Shown piece by piece: positions 17,463 to 25,072 of a stretch of DNA of 28,013 nucleotides. The notes under the pieces were generated by a model. It ran no database searches. It was not told the origin of the DNA and saw only the letters and a list, made by a program, of their open reading frames with translations. The position numbers and the translations under genes were made by a program. Position 1 is the first letter of the stretch. Every line of letters starts with the position of its first letter. The DNA lies in the NCBI GenBank assembly GCA_031550205.1, contig JAVBOV010000083.1:1-28013 (forward strand). The letters are read 5' to 3'. The stretch is from JAVBOV01 sp031550205 (lineage in GTDB: Bacteria > Pseudomonadota > Alphaproteobacteria > RF32 > CAG-239).

Positions 17463-18716
17463 TTAAAAGTTGTTTTTTAGCCAGCCGAAGACTTTGCCGA
17501 ATCGAGAATTGGAGCCGGCCGGCTTGTTGATAATTTTGGCCGGTTTTTTCTCGGTATAATTGAGCGCAAACAAAAGCAGGCCGATGCAGGTGGAATATGA
17601 GGGATTATAAAGGGCGTCCGGCAGGTTTAAAACATTTTTGGGGCGGCCTAAACGCACTTGTTTATCTAAAACCAGGCCGGCCATGTCTCTGATGCCGGAA
17701 AGCTGGCTGGTGCCGCCGGTTAAGACCACGCGGTGGCTGGAAATATCTTTTAAGCCCTGTTCAACCAGCTTTTGGTTGACCAGTTCAAAAATTTCTTCAA
17801 CACGCGGTGCGATGATGTTGATTAGCTCCGATTTGGGAACCTGTCTGATGGAGCTGTCGTCCTCTTCGCCAACCGGATAAACGTTGATGCTCTCATAATC
17901 GTCCTGGTGGGTTAAAAAGGCGCATCCGTGCAGGGTTTTTAAGCGCTCGGCGTGGGTGAAAGAAGTGGTTAAGCCCCAGGCAATGTCGTTGGTGATGTTG
18001 TTGCCGCCGACAGGCAATGAGGCAAAATATACGGGATGGCCGTTTTTGAAGCTGGCAATGCTGGTGACGCCGCCGCCGATGTCGATGACGGTGGCGCCCA
18101 GCTCCTTTTCGTCTTCAACCAGGCAGGAAATGCCGGAAGCATAAGATTCAAGGGCTTTGGCAACAATTTCCAAGTGAGAGTTTTCAATTACGGTGGAGAG
18201 ATTGCGGTAAACCACATCGGGAACCAGACCGAGCAGGATGTCTACGGATAAGTTTTCGCCGAAGATGTTGCGCGGGTCTTTAATGTTTTCTCCGGAATCG
18301 AGGCGATAGTTGGTGGGCAGACAGTGAATCAGCTCATAGCCCTCAACGTTTATTTTGTTCAGGCCTTTTTCAATGACCTTATTGATATCCGTTTCATTTA
18401 CCGGGCGGCTTTTGTTAATGTTTATGGAAGCGCTTTTGGTGGAGCTTTTGATTTTGTCTCCGGAGATGTTGACAATGACGCGGTCAATGCGCTCGTTGGC
18501 CATTTGCTCGGCAGTTTCAACCGCATTACAGACAGACAAAGTGGCTTGGTTGATGTCGGTGACGATGCCGTTTTTGATGCCTATGGAAGCGTTGTAACCA
18601 TAGCCGACGATGTTAATTTTTTTATCGCGGCTGATTTTGGCAATGACGCAGCACACTTTGCTTGAGCCAATGTCTAAGGCTGCAATGGTGGTAAGACGGT
18701 TAAAAGAATTGTTCAT
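17463..18716 (-). CDS. ftsA: Cell division protein FtsA
   Basis: FtsA (417 aa) is the actin-like protein that tethers FtsZ to the membrane and recruits later divisome proteins. The ATPase motifs are visible: phosphate-1 ALDIGSSKVCCVIAKI (13-28), phosphate-2 VIDIGGGVTSIA and the adenosine motif VVLTGGTSQLSG. The C-terminus RFGKVFGWLKNNF is an amphipathic membrane-targeting helix. The ATG directly follows the ftsQ stop with no intervening base and has a weak AAGAAAGAG site within ftsQ, suggesting coupled translation. Length is normal. Confidence 0.97.
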   Translation of the reverse strand: MNNSFNRLTTIAALDIGSSKVCCVIAKISRDKKINIVGYGYNASIGIKNGIVTDINQATLSVCNAVETAEQMANERIDRVIVNISGDKIKSSTKSASININKSRPVNETDINKVIEKGLNKINVEGYELIHCLPTNYRLDSGENIKDPRNIFGENLSVDILLGLVPDVVYRNLSTVIENSHLEIVAKALESYASGISCLVEDEKELGATVIDIGGGVTSIASFKNGHPVYFASLPVGGNNITNDIAWGLTTSFTHAERLKTLHGCAFLTHQDDYESINVYPVGEEDDSSIRQVPKSELINIIAPRVEEIFELVNQKLVEQGLKDISSHRVVLTGGTSQLSGIRDMAGLVLDKQVRLGRPKNVLNLPDALYNPSYSTCIGLLLFALNYTEKKPAKIINKPAGSNSRFGKVFGWLKNNF

Positions 18717-19571
18717 TTAAATTTCTCTTTCTTCCAACTTAACATCGTTAAGGTTAGTTTTGCCAAGTTTGATGATTACTTTTTCTTTTAACCTTAAGTC
18801 AACGATGGTTAATTTACGTTTAAGAAGACCCTGAGTGGTGTTTAATTTTAGCAGTTTTTTCCACGCCTCAGCCACATCTTTTTCCGGAAGCTTAACGGTG
18901 ATGCCGTTTTTAAAGTCGTCCAACACAATGTTCCAGCGGCGATTTGATACGTATATGGCGGCTTTAATGCGGTTGTAGACCTCTTCATCGGTTTCAATGA
19001 TTTTTAACAGCTCAATGATGTTTTCAGGGGCGCCGCGGCCGACAATCAGCAGTTTCGGGTGTTTCAAGATGAAATCTATGTTGATGACATTGCCTTCGTC
19101 GTCTATGGGGTAAAAGCGGTTGTCCATCTGCCAGATGCATAGAACCTGCCGCTCTTCAATGCTGATATGCAAAATGTTGGGAAAGAAGCTTCTTTTGATG
19201 GTGACATTTTTTATCCAGGGAAGGGTTTCAAGATTTTCCTTCATTTCTTTCAAGTTAACGGCCAGAATGTTGTTTTGCCGGGCAAGGTCAATGGTGTCTG
19301 AGAGCTGCTGGAAGTTGGTGCGGTTTCTGCCTTCAACCACAATGTCGTCAATGGAAAAGCCAAGGTTAGAGGTATGGTCTAAGACGCTCTGCTTGAGGTT
19401 GGAGAGTTTTTCGGAAACAAAATCGGTCTTAATTATCAGAACCAGAAAAACTCCGGCGAAAATCAGGGAAAGGAGAACAATGTTGCCAATCAGGCGGTAT
19501 GGCCATTCGCAGGGCAGAGATACCCTGTTGTCTTTTTTTGGTTCTTTTTTAATCTCTTCATCCGTTTTCAT
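18717..19571 (-). CDS. ftsQ: Cell division protein FtsQ
   Basis: FtsQ (284 aa) is a bitopic divisome protein that links FtsA/FtsZ to the FtsL-FtsB-FtsWI synthesis complex. It has a short cytoplasmic N-terminus, one membrane segment (about 26-48), a POTRA domain (about 72-142: SIDDIVVEGRNRT ... LPWIKNVTIKRSFFPNIL) and the FtsQ beta domain. The ATG is 2 nt after the murB stop and has no clear Shine-Dalgarno, so it probably relies on coupling. ddl, which usually lies between murB and ftsQ in alphaproteobacteria, is absent. Confidence 0.93.
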   Translation of the reverse strand: MKTDEEIKKEPKKDNRVSLPCEWPYRLIGNIVLLSLIFAGVFLVLIIKTDFVSEKLSNLKQSVLDHTSNLGFSIDDIVVEGRNRTNFQQLSDTIDLARQNNILAVNLKEMKENLETLPWIKNVTIKRSFFPNILHISIEERQVLCIWQMDNRFYPIDDEGNVINIDFILKHPKLLIVGRGAPENIIELLKIIETDEEVYNRIKAAIYVSNRRWNIVLDDFKNGITVKLPEKDVAEAWKKLLKLNTTQGLLKRKLTIVDLRLKEKVIIKLGKTNLNDVKLEEREI

Positions 19572-19573
19572 GG

Positions 19574-20491
19574 TTAATATTTGTGTATGCCTAGGCGTTT
19601 GATTTCCCAGTCGAGGTTAATATAGGTTTTTTCCTTTACGGCTTTGCGCACGGCTTCGCCAAGGTCTTCTAGGTCTTTGGCGGTGGCTTTGCCGGTGTTT
19701 ATCATAAAGTTGCAGTGTTTTTCAGAGATTTTGGCACCGCCGATTTTTAAAGTGTCGGCACCGGATTTTTTAATCAGTTCCCAAGCTTTTAAGCCTTCGG
19801 GGTTTTTGAAAGTGGAGCCGGCGGTTCTTTCATTATGGGGTTGGTTTTGGAGGCGGTAGGCAAGCTGTTCAGCCAGTTTTTTTTCAATGTTTTCTTTTGA
19901 GTCGGGTATGGTTTTGAAAGTGATGGAGGTGATGATCCAGTCGTCGGGGAAGAGAGAGCGGCGGTAAGAAAGCTTCAGGTCTTCCACACCGATGGTTTTG
20001 ACTTCACCTTCGCTGTCGATAATGCGGGCTTCAACAATAAAATCCTTGACCTCGCTGCCAAAGCAGCCGGCATTGGTCTTTATGGAGCCGCCAACCACAC
20101 CAGGGATGGAGCATAAGAATTCCAAACCGCCAACGCCGTTATCGGTCATGATTTTTTTCAGCTCAGAGTTTCTGAGGCCGGCGCCGCAGGTCAGTTTTCC
20201 GTTTTTTAAAACTGCTTGTTTGAAAAACGGAGAATCGAGTTTAATGACCACACCGGGCACGCCGCCGTCTCTGATTAAGAGGTTGGAGCCGCCGCCGATT
20301 AGACAGGTGGGAAGATTGTGCGGCTTGTTTTTGATGAAAGCGATGAGATCTTGCTCGTCTTCGGGAAAAAACATTATCTCAGCCGGGCCGCCGACGCCAA
20401 AGCGGGTATATTTGTTCAGCATAACATCCTTAACATATTTGCCGCGAACTTTGGGAAGGATTTTGGTTAAGTTGGTGCCGAACATGTTCAT
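19574..20491 (-). CDS. murB: UDP-N-acetylenolpyruvoylglucosamine reductase
   Basis: MurB (305 aa) is a cytosolic FAD enzyme that reduces UDP-GlcNAc-enolpyruvate to UDP-MurNAc with NADPH. The FAD-binding GGGSNLLIRDGGVPGVVIKL stretch is at 66-85, the YRRS motif at 176-179, the catalytic Ser in AGSTF at S226, and the late catalytic Glu at E296 (WEIKRLG). The pattern fits the shorter type II enzymes. Its ATG overlaps the murG stop by 4 nt (ATGA), and GAGAGA upstream can act as the Shine-Dalgarno. murC, which commonly lies between murG and murB, is missing. Confidence 0.96.
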   Translation of the reverse strand: MNMFGTNLTKILPKVRGKYVKDVMLNKYTRFGVGGPAEIMFFPEDEQDLIAFIKNKPHNLPTCLIGGGSNLLIRDGGVPGVVIKLDSPFFKQAVLKNGKLTCGAGLRNSELKKIMTDNGVGGLEFLCSIPGVVGGSIKTNAGCFGSEVKDFIVEARIIDSEGEVKTIGVEDLKLSYRRSLFPDDWIITSITFKTIPDSKENIEKKLAEQLAYRLQNQPHNERTAGSTFKNPEGLKAWELIKKSGADTLKIGGAKISEKHCNFMINTGKATAKDLEDLGEAVRKAVKEKTYINLDWEIKRLGIHKY

Positions 20492-21576
20492 TCTCTCTCT
20501 ATGGCATCGGCAAAGCGGGCGGCGGCGTCGGTGATGCCCGCTTTTTTGGCATTGGCCGCCAGTTTTGCCAATTTTGCGGGGCTGTCGACCAGTTCTTTGA
20601 TAAGCCGGCTGATATTCTCTATGGTAAAATCTTCCTGTTTGATGACAATGCCGGCATCGGCATCGCCGACTTCTTTGGCATTATAAGTCTGGTGGTCATC
20701 GGCAGCAGCCGGAAAAGGAACCAGAATCGAAGGGCGGCCGACCGCCAAGATTTCATAAACACTGGAAGCGCCGGAGCGGGAAACGATTAAGTTTGAGTTT
20801 TGATAAAGCTCGGGCATGTTTTCATAAAACGCGGAAACGGTGATGTCGGCAGCGCAGTCTTGATAAGCTTTTTGCGTGGCGGGAACATCATCTTTGCGGC
20901 ATTGTTGGAAAATTTTGAAATTTTTTTGCTCTTTTTTATTAAAAGATTTGATAACCTCGGGCATGACATCACTTAAGATTTTGGCGCCTTGCGAACCGCC
21001 CAAGATTAAGATTTGAAACGGTTTGGCGGTTTTGGGATAGGGGGCGCCGCGCACTTCAATAATCGATTGGCGAATCGGCATGCCGGTTAAGACACTTTTG
21101 ATATTTGCGGGCATGAACTTGGTATGGGCAAAGCTTTTGGCGATTAAGGCGGCGTGTTTGCTTAAAAGGCGGTTGGTGCGGCTCATGACCGAATTTTGCT
21201 CATGGATGATGAGTTTTTTTCTTAAGATGATGGCGGCGCAGCAGCATGGGAAAGAGGCATAGCCGCCGAAACCGACCACATATTTGGGGCGCAAAATGAG
21301 GAGAAAAAATAAAGCTTGGATGATGCCAAGGGTGGTTTTGATTAGGCTTTTTAGTTTGAATAATTTAGACTTGCCGACCAAGGCGCCGGCTAAAACGGCG
21401 TAGTTGGGGATTTCTCCGAGTTTGCCTTTATAGTTGTTTTTGCCGCGGGCATCAGTGATTAAGGCCAGACGGTAGCCGCGTTTGTAAAGTTCATTGGCAA
21501 GGCTGTCTGCAGGGTAGACGTGACCGCCGGTGCCGCCGGCGGTGAGTACAATTAAAGGTTTTTTGTTAGTTGTCAT
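20488..21576 (-). CDS. murG: UDP-N-acetylglucosamine--lipid I GlcNAc transferase
   Basis: MurG (362 aa) adds GlcNAc to lipid I to make lipid II on the cytoplasmic face of the membrane. The N-terminal donor loop GGTGGH (14-19), VVGFGGYASFP, HEQN, and the C-terminal ILGGSQGA and UDP-GlcNAc-binding segments (SRSGASSVYEILAVGRPSIL) are intact. The ATG at 21576 is chosen over an upstream in-frame start at 21645 because GGAGGAT precedes it at ideal spacing and it begins at the conserved domain. It overlaps the end of ftsW by 11 nt. Confidence 0.97.
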   Translation of the reverse strand: MTTNKKPLIVLTAGGTGGHVYPADSLANELYKRGYRLALITDARGKNNYKGKLGEIPNYAVLAGALVGKSKLFKLKSLIKTTLGIIQALFFLLILRPKYVVGFGGYASFPCCCAAIILRKKLIIHEQNSVMSRTNRLLSKHAALIAKSFAHTKFMPANIKSVLTGMPIRQSIIEVRGAPYPKTAKPFQILILGGSQGAKILSDVMPEVIKSFNKKEQKNFKIFQQCRKDDVPATQKAYQDCAADITVSAFYENMPELYQNSNLIVSRSGASSVYEILAVGRPSILVPFPAAADDHQTYNAKEVGDADAGIVIKQEDFTIENISRLIKELVDSPAKLAKLAANAKKAGITDAAARFADAIERE

Positions 21577-22702
21577 CTTTATCCTCCGCGTGGATGTTTT
21601 TGCGTGTGATGGCCAGAAGCATGCCCATGCCGATGGCGCAGGCAAGAAGCGACGAGCCGCCGTAAGAGATAAACGGCAGGGTCATTCCTTTGGTTGGTAA
21701 AATATGCAAGGTTGAACCCATATTGATAATTCCCTGTAAGCCGAAAGAGGCGGATAATGCGGCAGCCGAGAGAATGATAAACAAGTTGTTGTCTTTTAAG
21801 GACGTAAGCATGGCGCGTATGACTATGCTGGCATATAACGCGACAATTATCAAGCATAATAAAATGCCGAATTCTTCGGCGGCTACCGCAAAAATGAAAT
21901 CAGTGTGGGCATCGGGAATGTTCAGTTTTACCACGCCTTCGCCGGGGCCGCGGCCGAAAAGGTTGCCGTTTTTGAAGGCTTCTAAAGATTTTTTTACCTG
22001 ATAACTAAGATTATTTTCAGAATCTAAAAACTGCATGATGCGGTGGTGAACGTGGTCGAAGGTGAAAAAGGCAAAGACAATTAAACCGACGCCGACTAAG
22101 CCCATGACCACAAAAATCATGATGGGAAGGCCGGATAAGAAAAATTGGAAAACCCAAATGGCGGTGATTACCAAAGACATGCCGACATCAGGTTGTAATA
22201 AAAGCAGAGCTAAAGTTATGCAAAAGAGCAGAGTGGAAATTATGGAGCCGGGGAATTCCTGGTGCTTTTTTTGGCCGTCAAACAACCAGGCGGCAAGCAC
22301 GGCAAAAAAAGGTTTGATGAACTCCGAGGGCTGCAGGGAAAAGCCTAGGACAGTTATCCAACGAGAAGCACCTTTGGTTTGGTCTCCCCAAAACAGGGTT
22401 AAAACCATTAAGACAATGGTGGCGGCAAAGCCGATGATGGCGATGCGGCGAATGGTTTTGAGCCGCTGCATGGATAGAAAAACCATAATAAAATAGGCAA
22501 TGGGCAGGAAAAACAGTTGTCTTTTTACAAAATGAAAACTGCCGAGGCCGATGCGCTGGGCAACGGCGGGGCTGGCAGAGAAGTTTAAGAAAATGCCGAT
22601 GGCGATGATGATGGTGATTAAGGCAAGCAGAACCTTGTCAACGGTCCACCACCAGTTGGAGAGAATGCTGCGCGAGTTTCTGGAAAAAGAAAACAGACCC
22701 AT
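21566..22702 (-). CDS. ftsW: Peptidoglycan glycosyltransferase FtsW (SEDS family)
   Basis: FtsW (378 aa) is the divisome SEDS protein that polymerises lipid II. About ten membrane segments are visible. Family marks include KGASRWITVLGFSLQPSEF, the periplasmic loop with DAHTDFIFAVAAEEFG that holds the catalytic Asp, and ISYGGSS near the C-terminus. The start follows mraY after 9 nt with AGAAGAA as a moderate Shine-Dalgarno. Assignment to FtsW rather than RodA rests on its place in the division cluster. murD, usually between mraY and ftsW, is absent, and ftsI is not in the window. Confidence 0.95.
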   Translation of the reverse strand: MGLFSFSRNSRSILSNWWWTVDKVLLALITIIIAIGIFLNFSASPAVAQRIGLGSFHFVKRQLFFLPIAYFIMVFLSMQRLKTIRRIAIIGFAATIVLMVLTLFWGDQTKGASRWITVLGFSLQPSEFIKPFFAVLAAWLFDGQKKHQEFPGSIISTLLFCITLALLLLQPDVGMSLVITAIWVFQFFLSGLPIMIFVVMGLVGVGLIVFAFFTFDHVHHRIMQFLDSENNLSYQVKKSLEAFKNGNLFGRGPGEGVVKLNIPDAHTDFIFAVAAEEFGILLCLIIVALYASIVIRAMLTSLKDNNLFIILSAAALSASFGLQGIINMGSTLHILPTKGMTLPFISYGGSSLLACAIGMGMLLAITRKNIHAEDKDDN

Positions 22703-22711
22703 GGCGTTCTT

Positions 22712-23779
22712 CTAATAGTTACAGGTTAAGGAAAACAGGCCGGCAGCGAACGCTATGAAGGCTATAATCCAAAAGCGGATGACAACGGTGATTTCATTCC
22801 AGCCGAGCTGCTCAAAATGGTGGTGAATCGGCGCCATTTTGAAGATGCGGGTTTTGGTGCGCTTGTACCAGAAAACCTGAATCATTACGCTTAAGGCCTC
22901 GACCACAAACACAATGCCGATGATTGCCAGCAAAATTTCTGATTTGGTCATGACGGCGATGGTGCCCAAAAGTGCGCCCAAAGAAAGCGAGCCGACGTCG
23001 CCCATGAAGATTTGGGCAGGTTTGGCGTTGAACCACAAGAAGCCGAGCAAAGCACCGACAATGGCGGCGCAAACCACGCTGATTTCTCCGGCATTGGGAA
23101 TGAAATACACGTTTAAGCCAAAGAAATATGAGCAGAAATAAGCGATGATGCCAAAGGCGATGAAGGAGAGAATCATTAAGCCGGAGGCCAGGCCGTCCAG
23201 GCCGTCGCTTAAGTTAACCGCGTTTGACGAGCCGGTGATGACAACCATGGCAAAGGGAATATAAAACCAAGAGAGGTTTAAGGCCAGGTCTGCAAAATAT
23301 GGAAAGCTTAGTTGGAAGCGAACGTCGGCCGGGGTTTGGCTCGATATGACCCAAACGGCAACCAGGGCGGTGGTGAACTGTAAAAACAGCTTCATTTTGG
23401 CGCTCATGGCGTTGGCGGTTTGTTTGGTTACTTTTTCATAATCGTCAACAAAACCCACAAAACCGTAAACCAGAAGCACGGCTAAGGCAATCTGCACAAA
23501 AGAGTTGGTTAAATCGGCGCAGAGCAGAGAGGTGATGAAAATGCTGCCCAAGATTAAAATTCCACCCATGGTCGGGGTGCCTTTTTTGGTCAGGTGAGTT
23601 TGCGGGCCGTCGGAACGAATCGGCTGACCTTTGCCTTGTTTGAGACGGAAGAAATCGATTAAGCGCGGTGAGAAGCACAGCATTAGGATTAAGCTGACAA
23701 AGAAGGCGCTCAAGCATCTGGTTAAGATGGTGTCTAAGTGAGAGGGGCTGGAGATGAGGCTCAGGATGTGAGGGAGCAT
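22712..23779 (-). CDS. mraY: Phospho-N-acetylmuramoyl-pentapeptide-transferase
   Basis: MraY (355 aa) is the integral membrane enzyme that transfers phospho-MurNAc-pentapeptide to undecaprenyl phosphate, giving lipid I. Active-site motifs are present: VDDYEK (D112, D113), NAVNLSDGLDGLA (186-198), MGDVGS (D261) and PIHHHFE (HHH at 319-321). About ten membrane segments are predicted. An AAGGA site lies 8 nt before the ATG. It is the first gene of the cluster as seen here; the 890 nt upstream hold no murE, murF or ftsI, so this is a rearranged cluster head. No convincing promoter was identified. Confidence 0.97.
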   Translation of the reverse strand: MLPHILSLISSPSHLDTILTRCLSAFFVSLILMLCFSPRLIDFFRLKQGKGQPIRSDGPQTHLTKKGTPTMGGILILGSIFITSLLCADLTNSFVQIALAVLLVYGFVGFVDDYEKVTKQTANAMSAKMKLFLQFTTALVAVWVISSQTPADVRFQLSFPYFADLALNLSWFYIPFAMVVITGSSNAVNLSDGLDGLASGLMILSFIAFGIIAYFCSYFFGLNVYFIPNAGEISVVCAAIVGALLGFLWFNAKPAQIFMGDVGSLSLGALLGTIAVMTKSEILLAIIGIVFVVEALSVMIQVFWYKRTKTRIFKMAPIHHHFEQLGWNEITVVIRFWIIAFIAFAAGLFSLTCNY

Positions 23780-23883
23780 TTTTTTAAATCCTTGGCAAGG
23801 TTTGGAATATGGTGCGGATTTTAGAGTAAAATTGTTAAAATCTAGTTTATGGGAACAATAAAAAACGTTGTTGTTTTTTATCT

Positions 23884-23920
23884 CCCTCCCTTAATTTTAA
23901 GGGAGGGTTGGGGTGGGTTT
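23884..23920. repeat. G-rich palindromic repeat, copy 1
   Basis: An 11-bp palindrome CCCTCCCTTAA-TT-TTAAGGGAGGG is followed by TTGGGGTGGGTTT. The same palindrome core and tail recur at 24219-24253. Confidence 0.75.
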
Positions 23921-23973
23921 AATGGCAATCTCATCCTTATTTTTCTTCTAGTCTATTACCTGCATGGGGATTT

Positions 23974-23996
23974 GTTACTTTGGCGCCCAAAGTAAC
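23974..23996. repeat. Perfect inverted repeat GTTACTTTGG / CCAAAGTAAC
   Basis: Ten-base arms are separated by CGC. Similar GTTACTTT...AAAGTAAC elements occur in intergenic DNA of many proteobacteria (from general knowledge). It lies at the left end of the segment whose right part (24032-24179) resembles the start of the window. Confidence 0.6.
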
Positions 23997-24031
23997 CAAA
24001 GGCTCCTGCCTGAGTTCCGCTTTCTAAGATT

Positions 24032-24179
24032 TTGTAATGCCCGCTTTGCTCTCCTCGCAATGTTTTGCCTTCCTCTTTTATAGTTTTTTTAGTGTCTTAT
24101 TGTTCTTTCGGCAAAACGGCTCGTCGCAAGACGCAAAACGAGCAAACAAAATCTAAAAAGCTGCACTAAGGCAGGAAAG
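24032..24179. repeat. Intergenic repeat matching the window start
   Basis: Ordered similarity to positions 1-117, most clearly AAAATCTAAAAAG and the following ~20 bases (24148-24179). Together with the palindrome at 23974 it may form one ~200-bp element. No protein-coding potential was seen on either strand. Confidence 0.45.
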
Positions 24180-24218
24180 TGGAGGGAGGAAAGAAAATGA
24201 GGATGATTGGTTTTAATT

Positions 24219-24253
24219 CCCTCCCTTTGCAAGGGAGGGTTGGGGTGGGTTTG
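24219..24253. repeat. G-rich palindromic repeat, copy 2
   Basis: CCCTCCCTT-TGC-AAGGGAGGG is followed by TTGGGGTGGGTTT, the same tail as the copy at 23884-23920, in the same orientation. The two copies flank the 24032-24179 repeat. Confidence 0.75.
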
Positions 24254-24317
24254 TAAATTATCCTTATTATATTCGGGCTTTGACCTTTGTTGTCAGGTGG
24301 AAATATGGCCGATTTAT

Positions 24318-24510
24318 CCTGGATTCCGGGTTCATTTTTCAGTTTTTTTATCTCTGCTCCTTGCAGTCGACAGAGAAAAATTGAAAAATGCCCCAGGAAT
24401 GACAGGGATGGATAGAGGAGAGGGAAGAAAACTTCGTTTTCTGGATCCCGGCTATCTAGCTTTTAATACAGTCGCTGCCGCTTCCTTATTAAAAGCAAGA
24501 TAGCCGGGCA
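24318..24510. repeat. Nested long inverted repeats
   Basis: An imperfect hairpin pairs ATTCCGGG...CATTTTTCAG...ATCTCTG with CAGAG...TTGAAAAATG...CCCAGGAAT (about 24318-24401). It is followed by a 22-bp stem with one mismatch, 24447-24468 against 24487-24508 (CCCGGCTATCT... / ...AGATAGCCGGG), which contains GGATCCCGG like the head of the dispersed repeats. These are probably non-autonomous palindromic elements inserted in the gap upstream of mraY; no coding potential is convincing. Confidence 0.65.
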
Positions 24511-24518
24511 TTTGCAGA

Positions 24519-24547
24519 CAAAAATCTGACTTTAAGTCAGATTTTTG
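24519..24547. terminator. Bidirectional terminator-like hairpin
   Basis: Perfect 12-bp arms CAAAAATCTGAC / GTCAGATTTTTG surround TTTAA. The arms themselves carry A5 and T5 tracts, so either strand could terminate. It insulates the promoter of the 116-aa gene from upstream transcription. Confidence 0.6.
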
Positions 24548-24581
24548 CTTAGCATGTAACAAAAGTTTAATATTAAAAGTG

Positions 24582-24612
24582 TTGAAAGTCTTGTGTGTGT
24601 GTGTGGTATTCT
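24582..24612 (+). promoter_or_regulatory. Candidate promoter with a (TG)7 tract in its spacer
   Basis: TTGAAA (24582-24587) and an extended -10 TGG-TATTCT (24607-24612) are 19 nt apart, and the spacer includes (TG)7 at 24592-24605. Loss of one TG unit would give the optimal 17-nt spacing. An alternative -10, TATAAT at 24630-24635, would give the ~30-nt leader seen for the two related genes, so the assignment is uncertain. Confidence 0.45.
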
Positions 24613-24646
24613 GAAGGGGTAAAAATGATTATAATTATATCTAAAT

Positions 24647-24670
24647 ATTATTAACTTAAAAATTAAAATT
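24647..24670 (+). promoter_or_regulatory. SD-less leader motif, copy C
   Basis: ATTATTAACTTAAAA begins 24 nt before the ATG at 24671, identical over 15 bases to copy B at 15168. No Shine-Dalgarno is present. Confidence 0.65.
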
Positions 24671-25021
24671 ATGGAAAAGAATTACAAAAAGAAAGAAGTG
24701 CATGGTTTTCAGGTTAGAAAAAAAGAAGACAATATGCACATATTTAATGGTGAAGATCTTCCCGAGTATGGGGCAATGGTTGTTAAAGGTAAAACAGTGA
24801 AATGTGGCTATTTGTATACTTTTATTGTTGAGTGTATAGATAGAGAAAAAAAAGAATTGCATCTTAAATTTTTTAATGAAGATATCAGATGCAAATTAAA
24901 GTATCATTCATCATACTTTCCCAATGTTCTAAAAGAGGGAGACTTGTTGGATATTCCTGTATATGATGGGTATTCCATGGGGGAAGATGTTTATATAATA
25001 ATGTCTTCAGTGGAGTTATAA
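24671..25021 (+). CDS. Hypothetical small soluble protein
   Basis: This 116-aa protein is charged (Lys/Glu-rich), with no signal peptide or membrane segment and mostly predicted beta character after residue 30 (GAMVVKGKTVKCGYLYTFIV; DIPVYDGYSM). No family is recognised; a small beta-barrel fold is a guess. The start is supported by the shared leader with the genes at 13776 and 15192. It is monocistronic, convergent with the AI-2E gene, and AT-rich compared with the flanking housekeeping genes, which fits an accessory gene. Confidence 0.75.
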   Translation: MEKNYKKKEVHGFQVRKKEDNMHIFNGEDLPEYGAMVVKGKTVKCGYLYTFIVECIDREKKELHLKFFNEDIRCKLKYHSSYFPNVLKEGDLLDIPVYDGYSMGEDVYIIMSSVEL

Positions 25022-25028
25022 AGAAAAA

Positions 25029-25056
25029 CGCTCAAAACTTGTAAAGGTTTTGAGCG
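25029..25056. terminator. Bidirectional terminator between convergent genes
   Basis: CGCTCAAAAC / GTTTTGAGCG with an 8-nt loop is flanked by AAGAAAAA and CTTCTTTATTT. It ends the 116-aa gene (+) and the ndk-DUF2066-AI-2E unit (-). Confidence 0.85.
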
Positions 25057-25072
25057 CTTCTTTATTTAAAGG

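Noticed and set aside
17330..17530. 66-aa open frame between ftsZ and ftsA
   Set aside because: It consists of repeat copy 3 and runs antisense into ftsA; no start signals.
24207..24503. 98-aa open frame in the gap upstream of the 116-aa gene
   Set aside because: It is made of palindromic repeats and has no initiation signals.
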